Below, piece after piece: positions 33,754-41,936 of a stretch of DNA of 64,000 bases. Position numbers and translations under genes: made by a program. The notes beneath the pieces were generated by a model. The model had not been told where the DNA came from. It saw only the letters and a program-made list of their open reading frames with translations, and ran no database searches. Origin of the DNA: Kutzneria viridogrisea (GTDB lineage: Bacteria > Actinomycetota > Actinomycetes > Mycobacteriales > Pseudonocardiaceae); NCBI GenBank assembly GCA_014138725.1, contig JACJID010000004.1, forward strand, positions 1,116,001 through 1,180,000, written 5' to 3'. Each line of letters opens with the position of its first letter. Position 1 is the stretch's first letter.

Positions 33754-34517
33754 CCGGGCAGCGGGCACTGGCCCGCCACTCGCTGGCCGTCGCGCGCCGA
33801 AACCTGGTGCAGGTGAAGAACGATCCGGGTCAACTGCTCGCCGCGACGCTCACCCCGGTGCTGTTCACCGTGGTCTTCCTGTACGTGCTCGGCGGTGCCA
33901 TCAGCGGCGGGCAGGCCGGGTACCAGCAGTACCTGATGCCCGGCATCATGGCGCAGACGGTCACCGTGGCCTCGATCGCCACCGGCATCGGTCTCAACCT
34001 GGACTTCGGCTCCGGGGTGATGGACCGGTTCCGGTCCCTGCCCATCGCGCGCTCCGCCGTGCTGACCGGCCGCATCCTGGCCGATGCCTGCCGCCTGGTG
34101 CTCGGCCAACTGGTGGTGCTCGGCTTCGCCCTGGTGATCGGCTTCCGGGTGCAGACCGGTGTGCTGCCCGCGGTCGGCGCCGTGCTGCTCATGTCGCTCT
34201 ACGGCATCGCGTTGTGCTGGATCGCCGCCTACGTGGGGCTGCGCATCCGCAGTATGCAGACCGTGCAGACGATCGGCTTCCTCTGGCTGACCCCGTTGCA
34301 GTTCGCCAGCTCGATCTTCGCACCGGCCAGCACCATGCCGGACTGGCTGCGGGTCTTCGTGGAGGTCAACCCGACCTCCCTGGTCACCGACACCTGTCGT
34401 GGCCTGCTGATCGGCGGCCCGGTCGCGGGCAGCGCTGCGGGCGCGCTGCTCTGGATCGCCGCGATGATCGCCGTCTTCGCCCCGCTCGCGGTGCGCGAAT
34501 ACCGCAGGCGCCCGTGA
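33750..34517 (+). CDS. ABC-2 type permease, DrrB-like
   Basis: A 255-residue membrane protein with six hydrophobic segments of the ABC-2 permease fold (for example LYVLGGAISGGQAGYQQYL and the family-typical region FASSIFAPASTMPDWLR). It overlaps the ATPase gene by 4 nt, so the pair is coupled, and a strong hairpin terminator lies 30 bp after its stop. It supplies the transmembrane half of the DrrAB-type exporter. Confidence 0.94.
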   Translation: MTGQRALARHSLAVARRNLVQVKNDPGQLLAATLTPVLFTVVFLYVLGGAISGGQAGYQQYLMPGIMAQTVTVASIATGIGLNLDFGSGVMDRFRSLPIARSAVLTGRILADACRLVLGQLVVLGFALVIGFRVQTGVLPAVGAVLLMSLYGIALCWIAAYVGLRIRSMQTVQTIGFLWLTPLQFASSIFAPASTMPDWLRVFVEVNPTSLVTDTCRGLLIGGPVAGSAAGALLWIAAMIAVFAPLAVREYRRRP

Positions 34518-34546
34518 GGCGGACGCCCTGCCGGGCGGGGGCGTAC

Positions 34547-34587
34547 GGGAGCGGTCCGGCGCACCCCACACCCGCCGGACCGCTCCC
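34547..34587 (+). terminator. Strong intrinsic-type hairpin after the exporter operon
   Basis: Perfect 15-bp inverted repeat (GGGAGCGGTCCGGCG at 34547-34561 and its complement at 34573-34587) with an 11-nt loop, beginning 30 bp after the permease stop. It marks the right-hand end of the NRPS cluster transcripts. Confidence 0.85.
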
Positions 34588-34668
34588 CTCCCCCGCGTAA
34601 TCGATGCGATCCACCTGACGGCCCCTCACCGCCACAGCGAAACAGTACAGGACGGTAACGACAGTCTG

Positions 34669-34684
34669 CTACGCTGAGGCGTAG
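34669..34684. promoter_or_regulatory. Palindromic operator candidate upstream of the EspR-like gene
   Basis: CTACGC-TGAG-GCGTAG is a perfect 6+6 palindrome with a 4-nt centre; extending it outwards to CTGCTACGC/GCGTAGTAG costs one mismatch. It lies 92 bp before the ATG at 34776 in an otherwise gene-free 188-bp region, a position suited to autoregulation by the HTH protein. Function is inferred only from symmetry and position. Confidence 0.4.
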
Positions 34685-34775
34685 TAGAATTATGATCGAA
34701 TGGGCACTGGTGGACGCTGGTCTGGATGTCGCGGCAGTGGCATTCTGTCCTGCAACGCCGAGCTGGGGAGCAAGG

Positions 34776-35321
34776 ATGAGCACCGACCACGAGACACCAC
34801 CGCCCACCCTGAGCGACCGGCTCAACCGCCTGTTCGAGGTGCGGCGCCCGACGGCGGCGCCGGAGCGGACGTACACCAACCGCGAGGTGGTGACGGCGTG
34901 CAAGGCGGCCGGGTGGGAGCTGTCGGAGTCCCATCTCAGCGAGCTGCGCCGCGGGGTGAAGCGGAACCCGACGCTGAAGACCCTCCAGGCGGTGGCCTCG
35001 TTCTTCGAGGTCCAGGTCGGCTACTTCACCGACGCGGCGGTGGCCGAGGAGGTGGAGCGCGAGCTGGCGGAGCGCGCGGCACAGCTGCGCGCCGCGCTCG
35101 CGGCCAACCGCGAGGCACAGGACGATCTCCGCGCCGCGACCCAGGAGTTGCAGCAGGCCATGCGCGACTCAGGGGTCACCAAGATGGCCCACCGGGGCGC
35201 CGCGGTGAGCGCGAGGACGGCGCGGGAGCAGGCCTCGATGATGCGGGCACTGGCGCGGGCGCTGGTCGCCGAGGACGAGGAGGACGAGGACGGCGCAGGG
35301 CAGACAGCACGGAAGGGCTGA
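34776..35321 (+). CDS. EspR-like helix-turn-helix regulator
   Basis: A 181-residue protein. Residues 10-75 (LSDRLNRLF, then SHLSELRRGVKRNPTLKTL, then FFEVQVGYFTD) resemble the N-terminal HTH of Mycobacterium EspR, a nucleoid-associated regulator of secretion genes. Residues 80-135 form a long charged helix, probably a dimerising coiled coil, and the tail is very acidic (EDEEDEDG). ATG 34776 follows GGGGAG by 5 nt; an earlier in-frame start at 34692 lacks a ribosome site and would give unconvincing sequence. It is the first gene of a tight three-gene operon. Confidence 0.85.
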   Translation: MSTDHETPPPTLSDRLNRLFEVRRPTAAPERTYTNREVVTACKAAGWELSESHLSELRRGVKRNPTLKTLQAVASFFEVQVGYFTDAAVAEEVERELAERAAQLRAALAANREAQDDLRAATQELQQAMRDSGVTKMAHRGAAVSARTAREQASMMRALARALVAEDEEDEDGAGQTARKG

Positions 35322-35324
35322 GGC

Positions 35325-36278
35325 GTGACCGCCGCTGACGGGGTGGCGGACCGGCTCAACTGGCTGTTCGACGTGGTCGCGGTGGCCGATCCCCCGGGTT
35401 GGCGGCCCTGGACCAACGCCGAGGTCGGGGCGGTGCTCGGGGCCGGGGGCCCGCTCGCGGTCGAGCGCCTGCGTGCGGGCGAACCGGCCAGCCAGGAACA
35501 GCTCACGGCGCTCGCGGCCTTCTTCGGGGTGCGACCGCAGTTCTTCGGCGAGGACCCGGCCGAGGTCGACGCGGCCCGCGACCGGCTGCTCGAGCTCGTG
35601 CTCCGCGACTGCGGGGTCCGGGCCTACCTGATCTGCCGCACACCGCTCCTGTCGGCCACCCGACGAGGCGAACAACTGCGCAAAGCCCTGCGCACCGTCC
35701 GCTCCGCTTCGCTAGGCTCGGGCGATGCTGCGCCCAGTCGCGACTGCGGACCATCGATGACGCCATCGATGAGCCAGGCGCAGCTCCGGGCGTGGTGTCA
35801 CGACCTGGTCCACGAACTCGGCCTGCACCCGCCGTTCGACGCGCACGAGCTGTGCCTGCGCCTCGGCGAGCGCCGCGGCCGCCGGATCGAGGTCCGCCCG
35901 ACCGACCTCGGCGCGACGACCGGTGTCGGCCACCTCGTGACCAAGCGCCGGGCGGACTACATCCTGGTCGAGCGCACCGCACCGGCTTCCCAGCAGGAGT
36001 TGGTGATCTACCACGAGATCATCCACCTCGCGCGCGGCCACCTCGACGCGGGTGAATCGCTCACCTGCGGCCTGGCGGCACCCGCGGCGGACACCGGGCA
36101 GGCAGACCACGGGGCGTACGCCGACCGGCGGGAGTGGGAGGCCGAGGTCGGCGCGAGGACGCTGTCGCGGATGTCCCGCGAGCGCACGCGCCCCAACCTG
36201 CTGCCGGTGGCGGCCGGACCGGCCGAGCAGAGCATCGCGGCGGCCTTCGGCTTCGTCGCACGGGATCGTTCGTCATGA
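35325..36278 (+). CDS. EspR-like HTH fused to ImmA/IrrE-type metallopeptidase
   Basis: A 317-residue protein. Residues 5-75 repeat the HTH fold of the preceding gene (VADRLNWLF to FFGVRPQFFGED). After a linker rich in Ser and Pro (about 125-150), residues 150-260 carry an ImmA/IrrE (M78-like) zinc-peptidase domain with HEIIHLARGH, the HExxH motif, near 229. Such domains commonly cleave a partner repressor in response to stress. The GTG start lies 3 nt after the preceding stop, and the end overlaps the next gene by 4 nt. Because the linker between the halves looks poor, an internal start near 35755 giving a free peptidase is possible. Confidence 0.82.
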   Translation: MTAADGVADRLNWLFDVVAVADPPGWRPWTNAEVGAVLGAGGPLAVERLRAGEPASQEQLTALAAFFGVRPQFFGEDPAEVDAARDRLLELVLRDCGVRAYLICRTPLLSATRRGEQLRKALRTVRSASLGSGDAAPSRDCGPSMTPSMSQAQLRAWCHDLVHELGLHPPFDAHELCLRLGERRGRRIEVRPTDLGATTGVGHLVTKRRADYILVERTAPASQQELVIYHEIIHLARGHLDAGESLTCGLAAPAADTGQADHGAYADRREWEAEVGARTLSRMSRERTRPNLLPVAAGPAEQSIAAAFGFVARDRSS

Positions 36279-37429
36279 GTGTCGACCTGGCCTTGCGGTG
36301 GCTCACCGGCGGGGCGCTCGTGGCGATCGCGCTCTGGGAGCTCGTCCAACTGGCGCGGCGCCGCGAGGACCTCGCGCTGCGGGTGTTGTGCCCCGGGCTG
36401 GTCCTGCTCGCGGTCGCCGCCACCGTGGGCATCAAGACCCCGGCACTCGCCGCGGTCAAGGCGATGTTCGGCGGCGCATGGCCCAACGTGATCAATGGCT
36501 GCTGGATGGCCATGGCGTACTGCTTCTCCGCGTACTTCCTGTTGGCGGACAACGAAAGGCCCCTGGCCAGTCGCAAGCGGGCCGCGTTGGTCGAGCTCGG
36601 GCTGCTGGTTGCCGCCATCACCGTCATGGTGGTGGTGCACGACACCGCTCCGCCGGGAACCTGGGCCTTCCCCGGTTCCGCCGAGGCCTACCGCAGTTGG
36701 CAGCACGCCGTCTTCTACCTCAGCGTCGACGGGTATGCCCTGGCCGTGTGGTTCGTCGGGGTCCGGCGGGCCAGCGCGCTGCGCAGGCGCCTGCGCCACC
36801 CGTGGGCGCGGGCCGCGTTCTGGCTGGTCATCGTGGGCAGCGCGGGCATGGCGCTCGGCGTGGACGCGATCTCCTTGGTACAGCAGACAATTCGTGCCTT
36901 CGCACCGCGCGCGGACCTCGAACTCTTCCACACGATGTACTCCACGGGCCAGCTCGGCGGACAGCTCCTGCTGGCCCTCGGTCTGGCCCTGGCCCCGCTG
37001 GCCACGGCGTTCGTCTCGGTGCGGACCCGGTACGACCGGGCGCTGCGGGCGCGCTACAGCCGCAGGATGACGCCGCTGTGGCGGGTTCTGGTGGCGGAAT
37101 TCCCGTACATCGCGCTCGATCACGGCGGCGAGGAGGAATTCGAGACGATCACCGTGGAGATCACCGACGGCCTCGCCGAGCTGGCGCGGGACTGCCCTGA
37201 GGTTCGCGGGGACACCAGCGTTCCCGGGATCGCGGCGGGGGTCATCGCCGAGGCCCTCGACCGGCGCGGATCCGCCGACGGGCAGACCGAGCCGCCCTAT
37301 CCTCGCATCGAGCCCGACTTCCCGGACTGGCGCGGCAGGGCGCGGTGGATGATCGGTGTGAGCGAGGAGCTCACCAAACGCGGTGTGATCCGAGAGGACG
37401 ACGAGCATGGTCGGGTGTCGGCACGCTGA
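36275..37429 (+). CDS. Seven-helix membrane protein, MAB_1171c-like
   Basis: A 384-residue protein with seven hydrophobic segments in residues 1-250 (the first at ALRWLTGGALVAIALWELV) and a soluble C-terminal domain of about 130 residues. Proteins of this type regularly accompany HTH and ImmA-type genes in actinomycetes and have been named putative transporters without biochemical proof. It overlaps the metallopeptidase gene (ATGA), so the three genes are coupled. A plausible role is a membrane sensor or target for the regulator-peptidase pair; this is inference. Confidence 0.8.
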   Translation: MSVDLALRWLTGGALVAIALWELVQLARRREDLALRVLCPGLVLLAVAATVGIKTPALAAVKAMFGGAWPNVINGCWMAMAYCFSAYFLLADNERPLASRKRAALVELGLLVAAITVMVVVHDTAPPGTWAFPGSAEAYRSWQHAVFYLSVDGYALAVWFVGVRRASALRRRLRHPWARAAFWLVIVGSAGMALGVDAISLVQQTIRAFAPRADLELFHTMYSTGQLGGQLLLALGLALAPLATAFVSVRTRYDRALRARYSRRMTPLWRVLVAEFPYIALDHGGEEEFETITVEITDGLAELARDCPEVRGDTSVPGIAAGVIAEALDRRGSADGQTEPPYPRIEPDFPDWRGRARWMIGVSEELTKRGVIREDDEHGRVSAR

Positions 37430-38432
37430 GGTGCGTGTTTCGGTACTGGACACCTCCCCGATCGTGCAAGGCTCCACCGCGCGGCAGGCCCTGCACAACA
37501 CCGTCGATCTCGCCGTGCTCACCGACGAGTTGGGCTACCACCGGTACTGGGTCCCCGAGCACCACAGCATGCGCGGCGTGGCCAGTTCCGCCCCCGCCGT
37601 CGTCGTGGGCCGCCTGGCGGACGCGACACGCCGCATGCGGGTGGGCGCGGGAGGTGTGCTGCTGCCCAACCACGCGCCGATCGTGGTGGCCGAGCAGTTC
37701 GGCACCCTGGCCGCGTTCCACCCCGGACGGATCGACCTGGGCGTCGGCCGGGCGCTGGGCGGCCCGCGCCGGGCAGCGGAGGCGGTGCGCAGCGAACACG
37801 AGCGCACCGCCAAGAGCTTCGCCCACCAGGTGGCGGAGCTGATCGGCTACTTCGCCCCGGACCAGGAGCAGTCCGTGCGGGCGGTCCCCGCGATCGGCAA
37901 CACGCCGCCGATCTGGGTGCTCGGATCGAGCACCGCCAGCGCGCGGCTCGCCGGGTCGCTCGGCCTGGCCTACGCGTTCGCCCACCACCTCAACCCGAGT
38001 GGCGCTGCCGAGGCGGTGCACACCTACCGCGAGCTGTTCCAGTCCCCGACCGGCACGCCGTCGACCTTGGTCAGCGTGTCCGTCATCGCCGCCGACACCG
38101 AGGAGCGCGCCGAGTGGCTCGCCGGATCCACCAGGCTGAAGGTGCTCAGCAGGGTGCGTGGCCAGCGCATCCTGCTGCCGAGCCCGGAGGAGGCCGCCGC
38201 CCGCTCCTACACCGAGCAGGACCGCGCCGAGATCGCCGCGCGCTCCGGCAGCGTCCTGGTGGGATCGCCGGACACCGTGCGGGAACGCCTTCAGGCCGTG
38301 CTCGACGACACCGGGGCCGAGGAGCTGATGATCACCACTCCGGTGTTCGACCACGGCGACCGGCGAAGGTCGTACGAACTGGTCAGCCAGATCGCGGGGC
38401 TGTTGCGGCCTGCCCGCCCCGCATCGGGCTGA
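37407..38432 (+). CDS. Luciferase-like flavin monooxygenase (LLM family)
   Basis: About 341 residues of the bacterial-luciferase (TIM-barrel) superfamily, MsnO8-like subgroup: SVLDTSPIVQG at the start, YHRYWVPEHHSM, VGAGGVLLPNHAP, then GRIDLGVGRALGG and GSVLVGSPDTVRERL near the end. Such enzymes use FMNH2 or F420. ATG 37407 has GAGAGG 9 nt upstream and overlaps the preceding gene by 23 nt; a GTG at 37431 just after that gene's stop is an alternative. It ends 6 bp from the convergent FG-GAP gene. Its substrate is unknown. Confidence 0.9.
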   Translation: MVGCRHAEVRVSVLDTSPIVQGSTARQALHNTVDLAVLTDELGYHRYWVPEHHSMRGVASSAPAVVVGRLADATRRMRVGAGGVLLPNHAPIVVAEQFGTLAAFHPGRIDLGVGRALGGPRRAAEAVRSEHERTAKSFAHQVAELIGYFAPDQEQSVRAVPAIGNTPPIWVLGSSTASARLAGSLGLAYAFAHHLNPSGAAEAVHTYRELFQSPTGTPSTLVSVSVIAADTEERAEWLAGSTRLKVLSRVRGQRILLPSPEEAAARSYTEQDRAEIAARSGSVLVGSPDTVRERLQAVLDDTGAEELMITTPVFDHGDRRRSYELVSQIAGLLRPARPASG

Positions 38433-38438
38433 GCTCGC

Positions 38439-39542
38439 TCAGTGCTTGGTGGTGTTGAGCAGCACCGAGGCGGTGTTGGCGTAGTAGTCCAGGCCGATGA
38501 GATCGGGCCAGCGGTCCCTGTTGAGGTCCCCGATCGCCACGGCCGTGCCGCCCGCGGAGAACCTGATCGCGGCGGCGAACCTGCCGTCACCGTTGCCCGG
38601 CAACACCTCCAGCCAGTTCTGGTTCTGCGCACCGGCCAGCCCCAGCACCAGGTCGGCGTGGCCGTCCCGGTTGAGGTCGGCGACACCGACCGCGTTGAGG
38701 CTGGCCGTCACCGGGACCTCGGCCACGGCCTGGAACGTCCCGTCACCGTTGCCGAGCAGCGGCACGAGCGCTCCGGTGTTGCCGATGGCGAGATCGGGCC
38801 GCCCGTCCCCGTTCAGGTCGGCGATGGCCAGCGAGAGCGCCATGCTGCCCGGCCCGGTCGGGTAGGCGGCCTTCTGCGTGAAGGTGCCGTCACCGTTGCT
38901 CAGCAACACCTGCGCCGTGTTGCCGCCGACCACGACCACGAGATCGGTGCGGCCGTCCCCGTTCAGGTCACCTGCGGCCACCCACTGGGGCCCACTTCGG
39001 GTGGACGAGGCGATCGCCGGGGCGAAGGTGCCGTCACCGCGGCCCAGCAGCGTGGACACGAGGTCCTCGGTGCCACCGGTGGTGGCCAGGTCGGGGTGAC
39101 CGTCGTGGTTGAAGTCGCCCGCGGCCAGGCCCCACGGAGTACCCGGAACGGGGATGTCGGTCCTGGGCTGGAAGGTGCCGTCGCCGCGGCCGAGCAGCAC
39201 GGACACGGTCCGGTCGCCCTGGTTGAGCACTGCCAGGTCGGCGCGGCCGTCCCCGTTGAAGTCCGCCGTCACCAACGAGTAGGGCACAGCGCCGATGGGC
39301 GTGTCCGTGCTGGGGCCGAAGGTTCCGTTGCCACGCCCCAGCCGCACCGAGACCACGCTGCCGGCCGTGTTCGCGCCCCTGGCGGCGATGGCCAGGTCCA
39401 CCCGGCCATCGCCGTTGAAGTCCGCCGTGACCAGCGAGTACGGCTCGGGACTGGTGGGGTAGCTGGCCTTGGGCGTGAACGAGGGCGGCGCCGCCGAGAT
39501 CGCCACCACCGAGGCCAGCACGACGAAGAACTGTCCGTACAT
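38439..39542 (-). CDS. Secreted FG-GAP/VCBS repeat protein
   Basis: A 367-residue protein with a short N-terminal signal peptide (MYGQFFVVLASVVAISA) followed by seven repeats of about 45-50 residues. Each contains a calcium-binding-type loop such as DFNGDGRVDL, DFNGDGRADL, DFNHDGHPDL or DLNGDGRTDL and a GxGDGTF turn. The repeats form a seven-bladed beta propeller like that of integrin alpha chains and FG-GAP proteins. It is probably the last gene of the minus-strand secreted-protein group beginning at 41616; ligand unknown. Confidence 0.9.
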   Translation of the reverse strand: MYGQFFVVLASVVAISAAPPSFTPKASYPTSPEPYSLVTADFNGDGRVDLAIAARGANTAGSVVSVRLGRGNGTFGPSTDTPIGAVPYSLVTADFNGDGRADLAVLNQGDRTVSVLLGRGDGTFQPRTDIPVPGTPWGLAAGDFNHDGHPDLATTGGTEDLVSTLLGRGDGTFAPAIASSTRSGPQWVAAGDLNGDGRTDLVVVVGGNTAQVLLSNGDGTFTQKAAYPTGPGSMALSLAIADLNGDGRPDLAIGNTGALVPLLGNGDGTFQAVAEVPVTASLNAVGVADLNRDGHADLVLGLAGAQNQNWLEVLPGNGDGRFAAAIRFSAGGTAVAIGDLNRDRWPDLIGLDYYANTASVLLNTTKH

Positions 39543-39625
39543 GGTTCCTCCCCCTCACACGGAATGCAGTTCACCTCCGATGATGCTCCCGGCACGACCG
39601 CTTCCCCAGGGCTGAACGGAGGCCG

Positions 39626-39925
39626 TCAGCCGTGGTCGAGCCGGGCCCAGTGGTAGTCGGCGACCTCTCCCCCGTGCACGAGCACGGTCCCGTGCTTGGT
39701 CGTGGCGTCACACCAGACTGTGTAGTTGCCCGCGGTGACGGCGGGGAACACGGCGCAGTAGTGGATCTGGCCGGCGATCCACCGGTCGTGGACCACATTG
39801 TGGAAGCGGGCGTCGTCGAGGCCGATCGGGCTGAGCTCGATCTCGCATTCGAGCAGTTCACGCCCGGCGTGGATGATCAGGGCACCGACGTCGCCGCCGA
39901 TGTCGAGCACGAGGCCGTCGTACAC
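39626..39925 (-). CDS. Small conserved protein associated with DUF4331
   Basis: A 99-residue acidic protein (MYDGLVLDIGGDVGALIIHA at the start; later FPAVTAGNYTVW and HGGEVADYHWA). No signal peptide or membrane segment is visible, and the predicted fold is all-beta. I do not recognise a biochemical function. It starts 16 nt after the DUF4331 gene stop on the same strand and so is most likely co-transcribed. Confidence 0.7.
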   Translation of the reverse strand: MYDGLVLDIGGDVGALIIHAGRELLECEIELSPIGLDDARFHNVVHDRWIAGQIHYCAVFPAVTAGNYTVWCDATTKHGTVLVHGGEVADYHWARLDHG

Positions 39926-39941
39926 GGTGGGTCGAGCCTCC

Positions 39942-41339
39942 TCAGTGCGCGGGCGTGTCGAAGCCGCTGTGCGGCACGCCGAGGTACGGGAAGTGGTTGA
40001 GGAACGGCACGGTGAGGTTGTCGGGGGTGAGCCCGTCGGTGAGCTGACCGGCCGCCTTGTCCGGGGTGAAACCCTTGTCCACCAACGGGACCGTGAGCCC
40101 GGCGATGGCGCGCAACTCCACGGTCACCACGTCGTCGAACACGCGGCGCCCGTTGGGGAACCCGGCGAGGTCCCCGCCGAGCACGCCGAGGATGCTGGGC
40201 TTGGCGGTGTTCGGCGGCACGGCGGTGTTCAGCCGGAGCATGTCGGCCTGGGTGGTGCCGGTGTTGTTCTGGAACCCGGCGACCACACCTGGGGGCAGGC
40301 CGGTGAGCAGGATGGCGGCCAGGTCGGCGCGCGGCTTGCCGGTCTTGTTCAGCGCGTCCAGGTTGGGGAACACACCGGGGTAGAGCGTGGGCAGCAGACC
40401 GGCCAGTTCGGGCTTGGTGACGAACTCGGCGAACTGCTTGTCGTAGGCGGGTATGGACCGGTTCCAGAGGTCCTTCTTGGCCATCGGCACGATGACCTCG
40501 TTGACCAGCGGGTTGCCCAGCCGGGAGATCTGGCTGAACGGGCCGGAACTGACGTGCCTGCCCGCCTCGGCGTCCCAGATGCGCACCTGCTGCCTGCTCG
40601 CCGAGGTCCACACCCCGATGACGGCCTCGCGACGGCTCGCGTCCACGGGGCCGCGGCCGGAGGTGAGGTCGGTGATGGGCACCTGCAACGCGATGGAGTG
40701 CACGTTGAGGTCCTTGGTGGTGTTCACCCCGCCGGTGGCCGAGGGGAACTTGGCGAGGCCGAAGTGGTTGTGCACGTTGGCGAACGGCCGCAGCGTGCCC
40801 AGGTCGAAGATCGCGCCGAGGTCCACGTAGAAGCCGTCGGCGCGCTGCCCGGCGAACACCCTGCGGCCACCGCCGAGGTCGTGCACGGCGGCGGCGGCGA
40901 GGGTCCCGTAGTCCGGAGTGGACAGTAGGCCGATGTTGCACGGCGGGCTGGCCAGATCGCGGCCGAGCACCGTGCTGTTCCCGCCGCGCTGCACCCTGGT
41001 GACGGTGAAGAACTGCCTGCGGTTGAAGTTGGGCGAGTCCAGGGACTGGATCGGGCCGGTGTTGTAGAGGAAGGTCCGGTTGTTGCGCAGGGTGGTGGTG
41101 AACCGGAACTGGTAGACCACATCCGGGTTGCCGTCCCCGTTGTTGTCCACGTTGATCTCGTAGAGCACGTCCTCACCGAACTCGAAGAAGTTCGGACCGG
41201 CCGCCGCGGTCTGCATCGGCACGTAGTTGGCGATCAGGGTGACCGTGTCGGGCCGGTCGGGGCTGATGAAGGCGTACAGGTCGGAGCTGTCGGCCACCGG
41301 GTCCTTGGCGATCTCCGGGGCCTCGCGGTGCGATGACAA
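39942..41339 (-). CDS. DUF4331 family protein
   Basis: A 465-residue protein opening MSSHREAPEIAKDPVADSSD, the canonical DUF4331 start (SSHREAP, D-S-SDLYAF). It contains ISPDRPDTVTLIANYVP and VDNNGDGNPDVVYQF and a long C-terminal half with NRSIPAYDKQFAEF. Family members are of unknown function and often exported or cell-surface linked; no signal peptide is seen here. It is 22 nt downstream of a small Tat-signal gene and 16 nt upstream of the small acidic gene. Confidence 0.9.
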   Translation of the reverse strand: MSSHREAPEIAKDPVADSSDLYAFISPDRPDTVTLIANYVPMQTAAAGPNFFEFGEDVLYEINVDNNGDGNPDVVYQFRFTTTLRNNRTFLYNTGPIQSLDSPNFNRRQFFTVTRVQRGGNSTVLGRDLASPPCNIGLLSTPDYGTLAAAAVHDLGGGRRVFAGQRADGFYVDLGAIFDLGTLRPFANVHNHFGLAKFPSATGGVNTTKDLNVHSIALQVPITDLTSGRGPVDASRREAVIGVWTSASRQQVRIWDAEAGRHVSSGPFSQISRLGNPLVNEVIVPMAKKDLWNRSIPAYDKQFAEFVTKPELAGLLPTLYPGVFPNLDALNKTGKPRADLAAILLTGLPPGVVAGFQNNTGTTQADMLRLNTAVPPNTAKPSILGVLGGDLAGFPNGRRVFDDVVTVELRAIAGLTVPLVDKGFTPDKAAGQLTDGLTPDNLTVPFLNHFPYLGVPHSGFDTPAH

Positions 41340-41361
41340 GAAATATCCTCACATTCTGTGG

Positions 41362-41616
41362 TCAGCGAGCTGCCGCGCTCAGACGGGCGGCCAGCTCGGC
41401 GTCGCGCACCCGCACGCGCCGGGTCCCGACGTAGAGGTCGAGTTCGCCGGTGCCCGCGTCGCGCAGGTGGGCCACGATCGGTTCGCCGGCGGCGGATTCC
41501 GATGCCGCGGAGGCCGAGCTGTCGAACGACTGCACAGCAACGGCTCCAGCGACACCGACCGCGCCGAGTGCTGCCGCGCCACGCAGCAAACCCCGGCGGG
41601 ACAAGTGGTTGGGCAT
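41362..41616 (-). CDS. Small Tat-exported protein
   Basis: An 84-residue protein with a twin-arginine signal (MPNHLSRRGLLRGAAALG) and hydrophobic stretch, followed by about 50 mature residues (HLRDAGTGELDLYVGTRRV). The start ATG 41616 is chosen because it places the RR motif at the N-terminus; an upstream in-frame start at 41655 would add 13 residues. It is the first gene of the minus-strand DUF4331 group. Function unknown. Confidence 0.78.
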   Translation of the reverse strand: MPNHLSRRGLLRGAAALGAVGVAGAVAVQSFDSSASAASESAAGEPIVAHLRDAGTGELDLYVGTRRVRVRDAELAARLSAAAR

Positions 41617-41936
41617 GATCCGCGCTCCAGGTGATCTCGAACCGGGCTGGGTCACCGCTCTCTTCGCGCCCGAACGGACAAAGGTTCAGCGCGGCTTTGT
41701 TGCAACCAATGTGCAGCAATGCGCCACGAGTGGCGGACCAGCGGCTACCCGGCACCGCTGAGCCGGAGGGGCGCCACCGGATTGGTCCGGATGGTTCATG
41801 GGCGCGAGCCGGTCCGAACCCGCCGACCTGCGGGTTGACCAGCACCGATCCGGCTGCCATGGTAGGCGAGAATCAACAAGAACCGACACGTACGAACACC
41901 GACAGTGTTGAGGTTTGTTGAAACGGAGCGTCAAAG
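41617..41936. promoter_or_regulatory. Divergent promoter region, secreted group and GH35
   Basis: A 320-bp gene-free region. Just before the GH35 start is an inverted repeat TCAACAA (41873-41879) / TTGTTGA (41915-41921) enclosing a second one AACAC-CGACA-GTGTT; these could be operators for sugar control. GGAG lies 8 nt before the ATG at 41937. A possible -35 (TTGACC near 41835) has no clear -10 partner. Confidence 0.4.
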
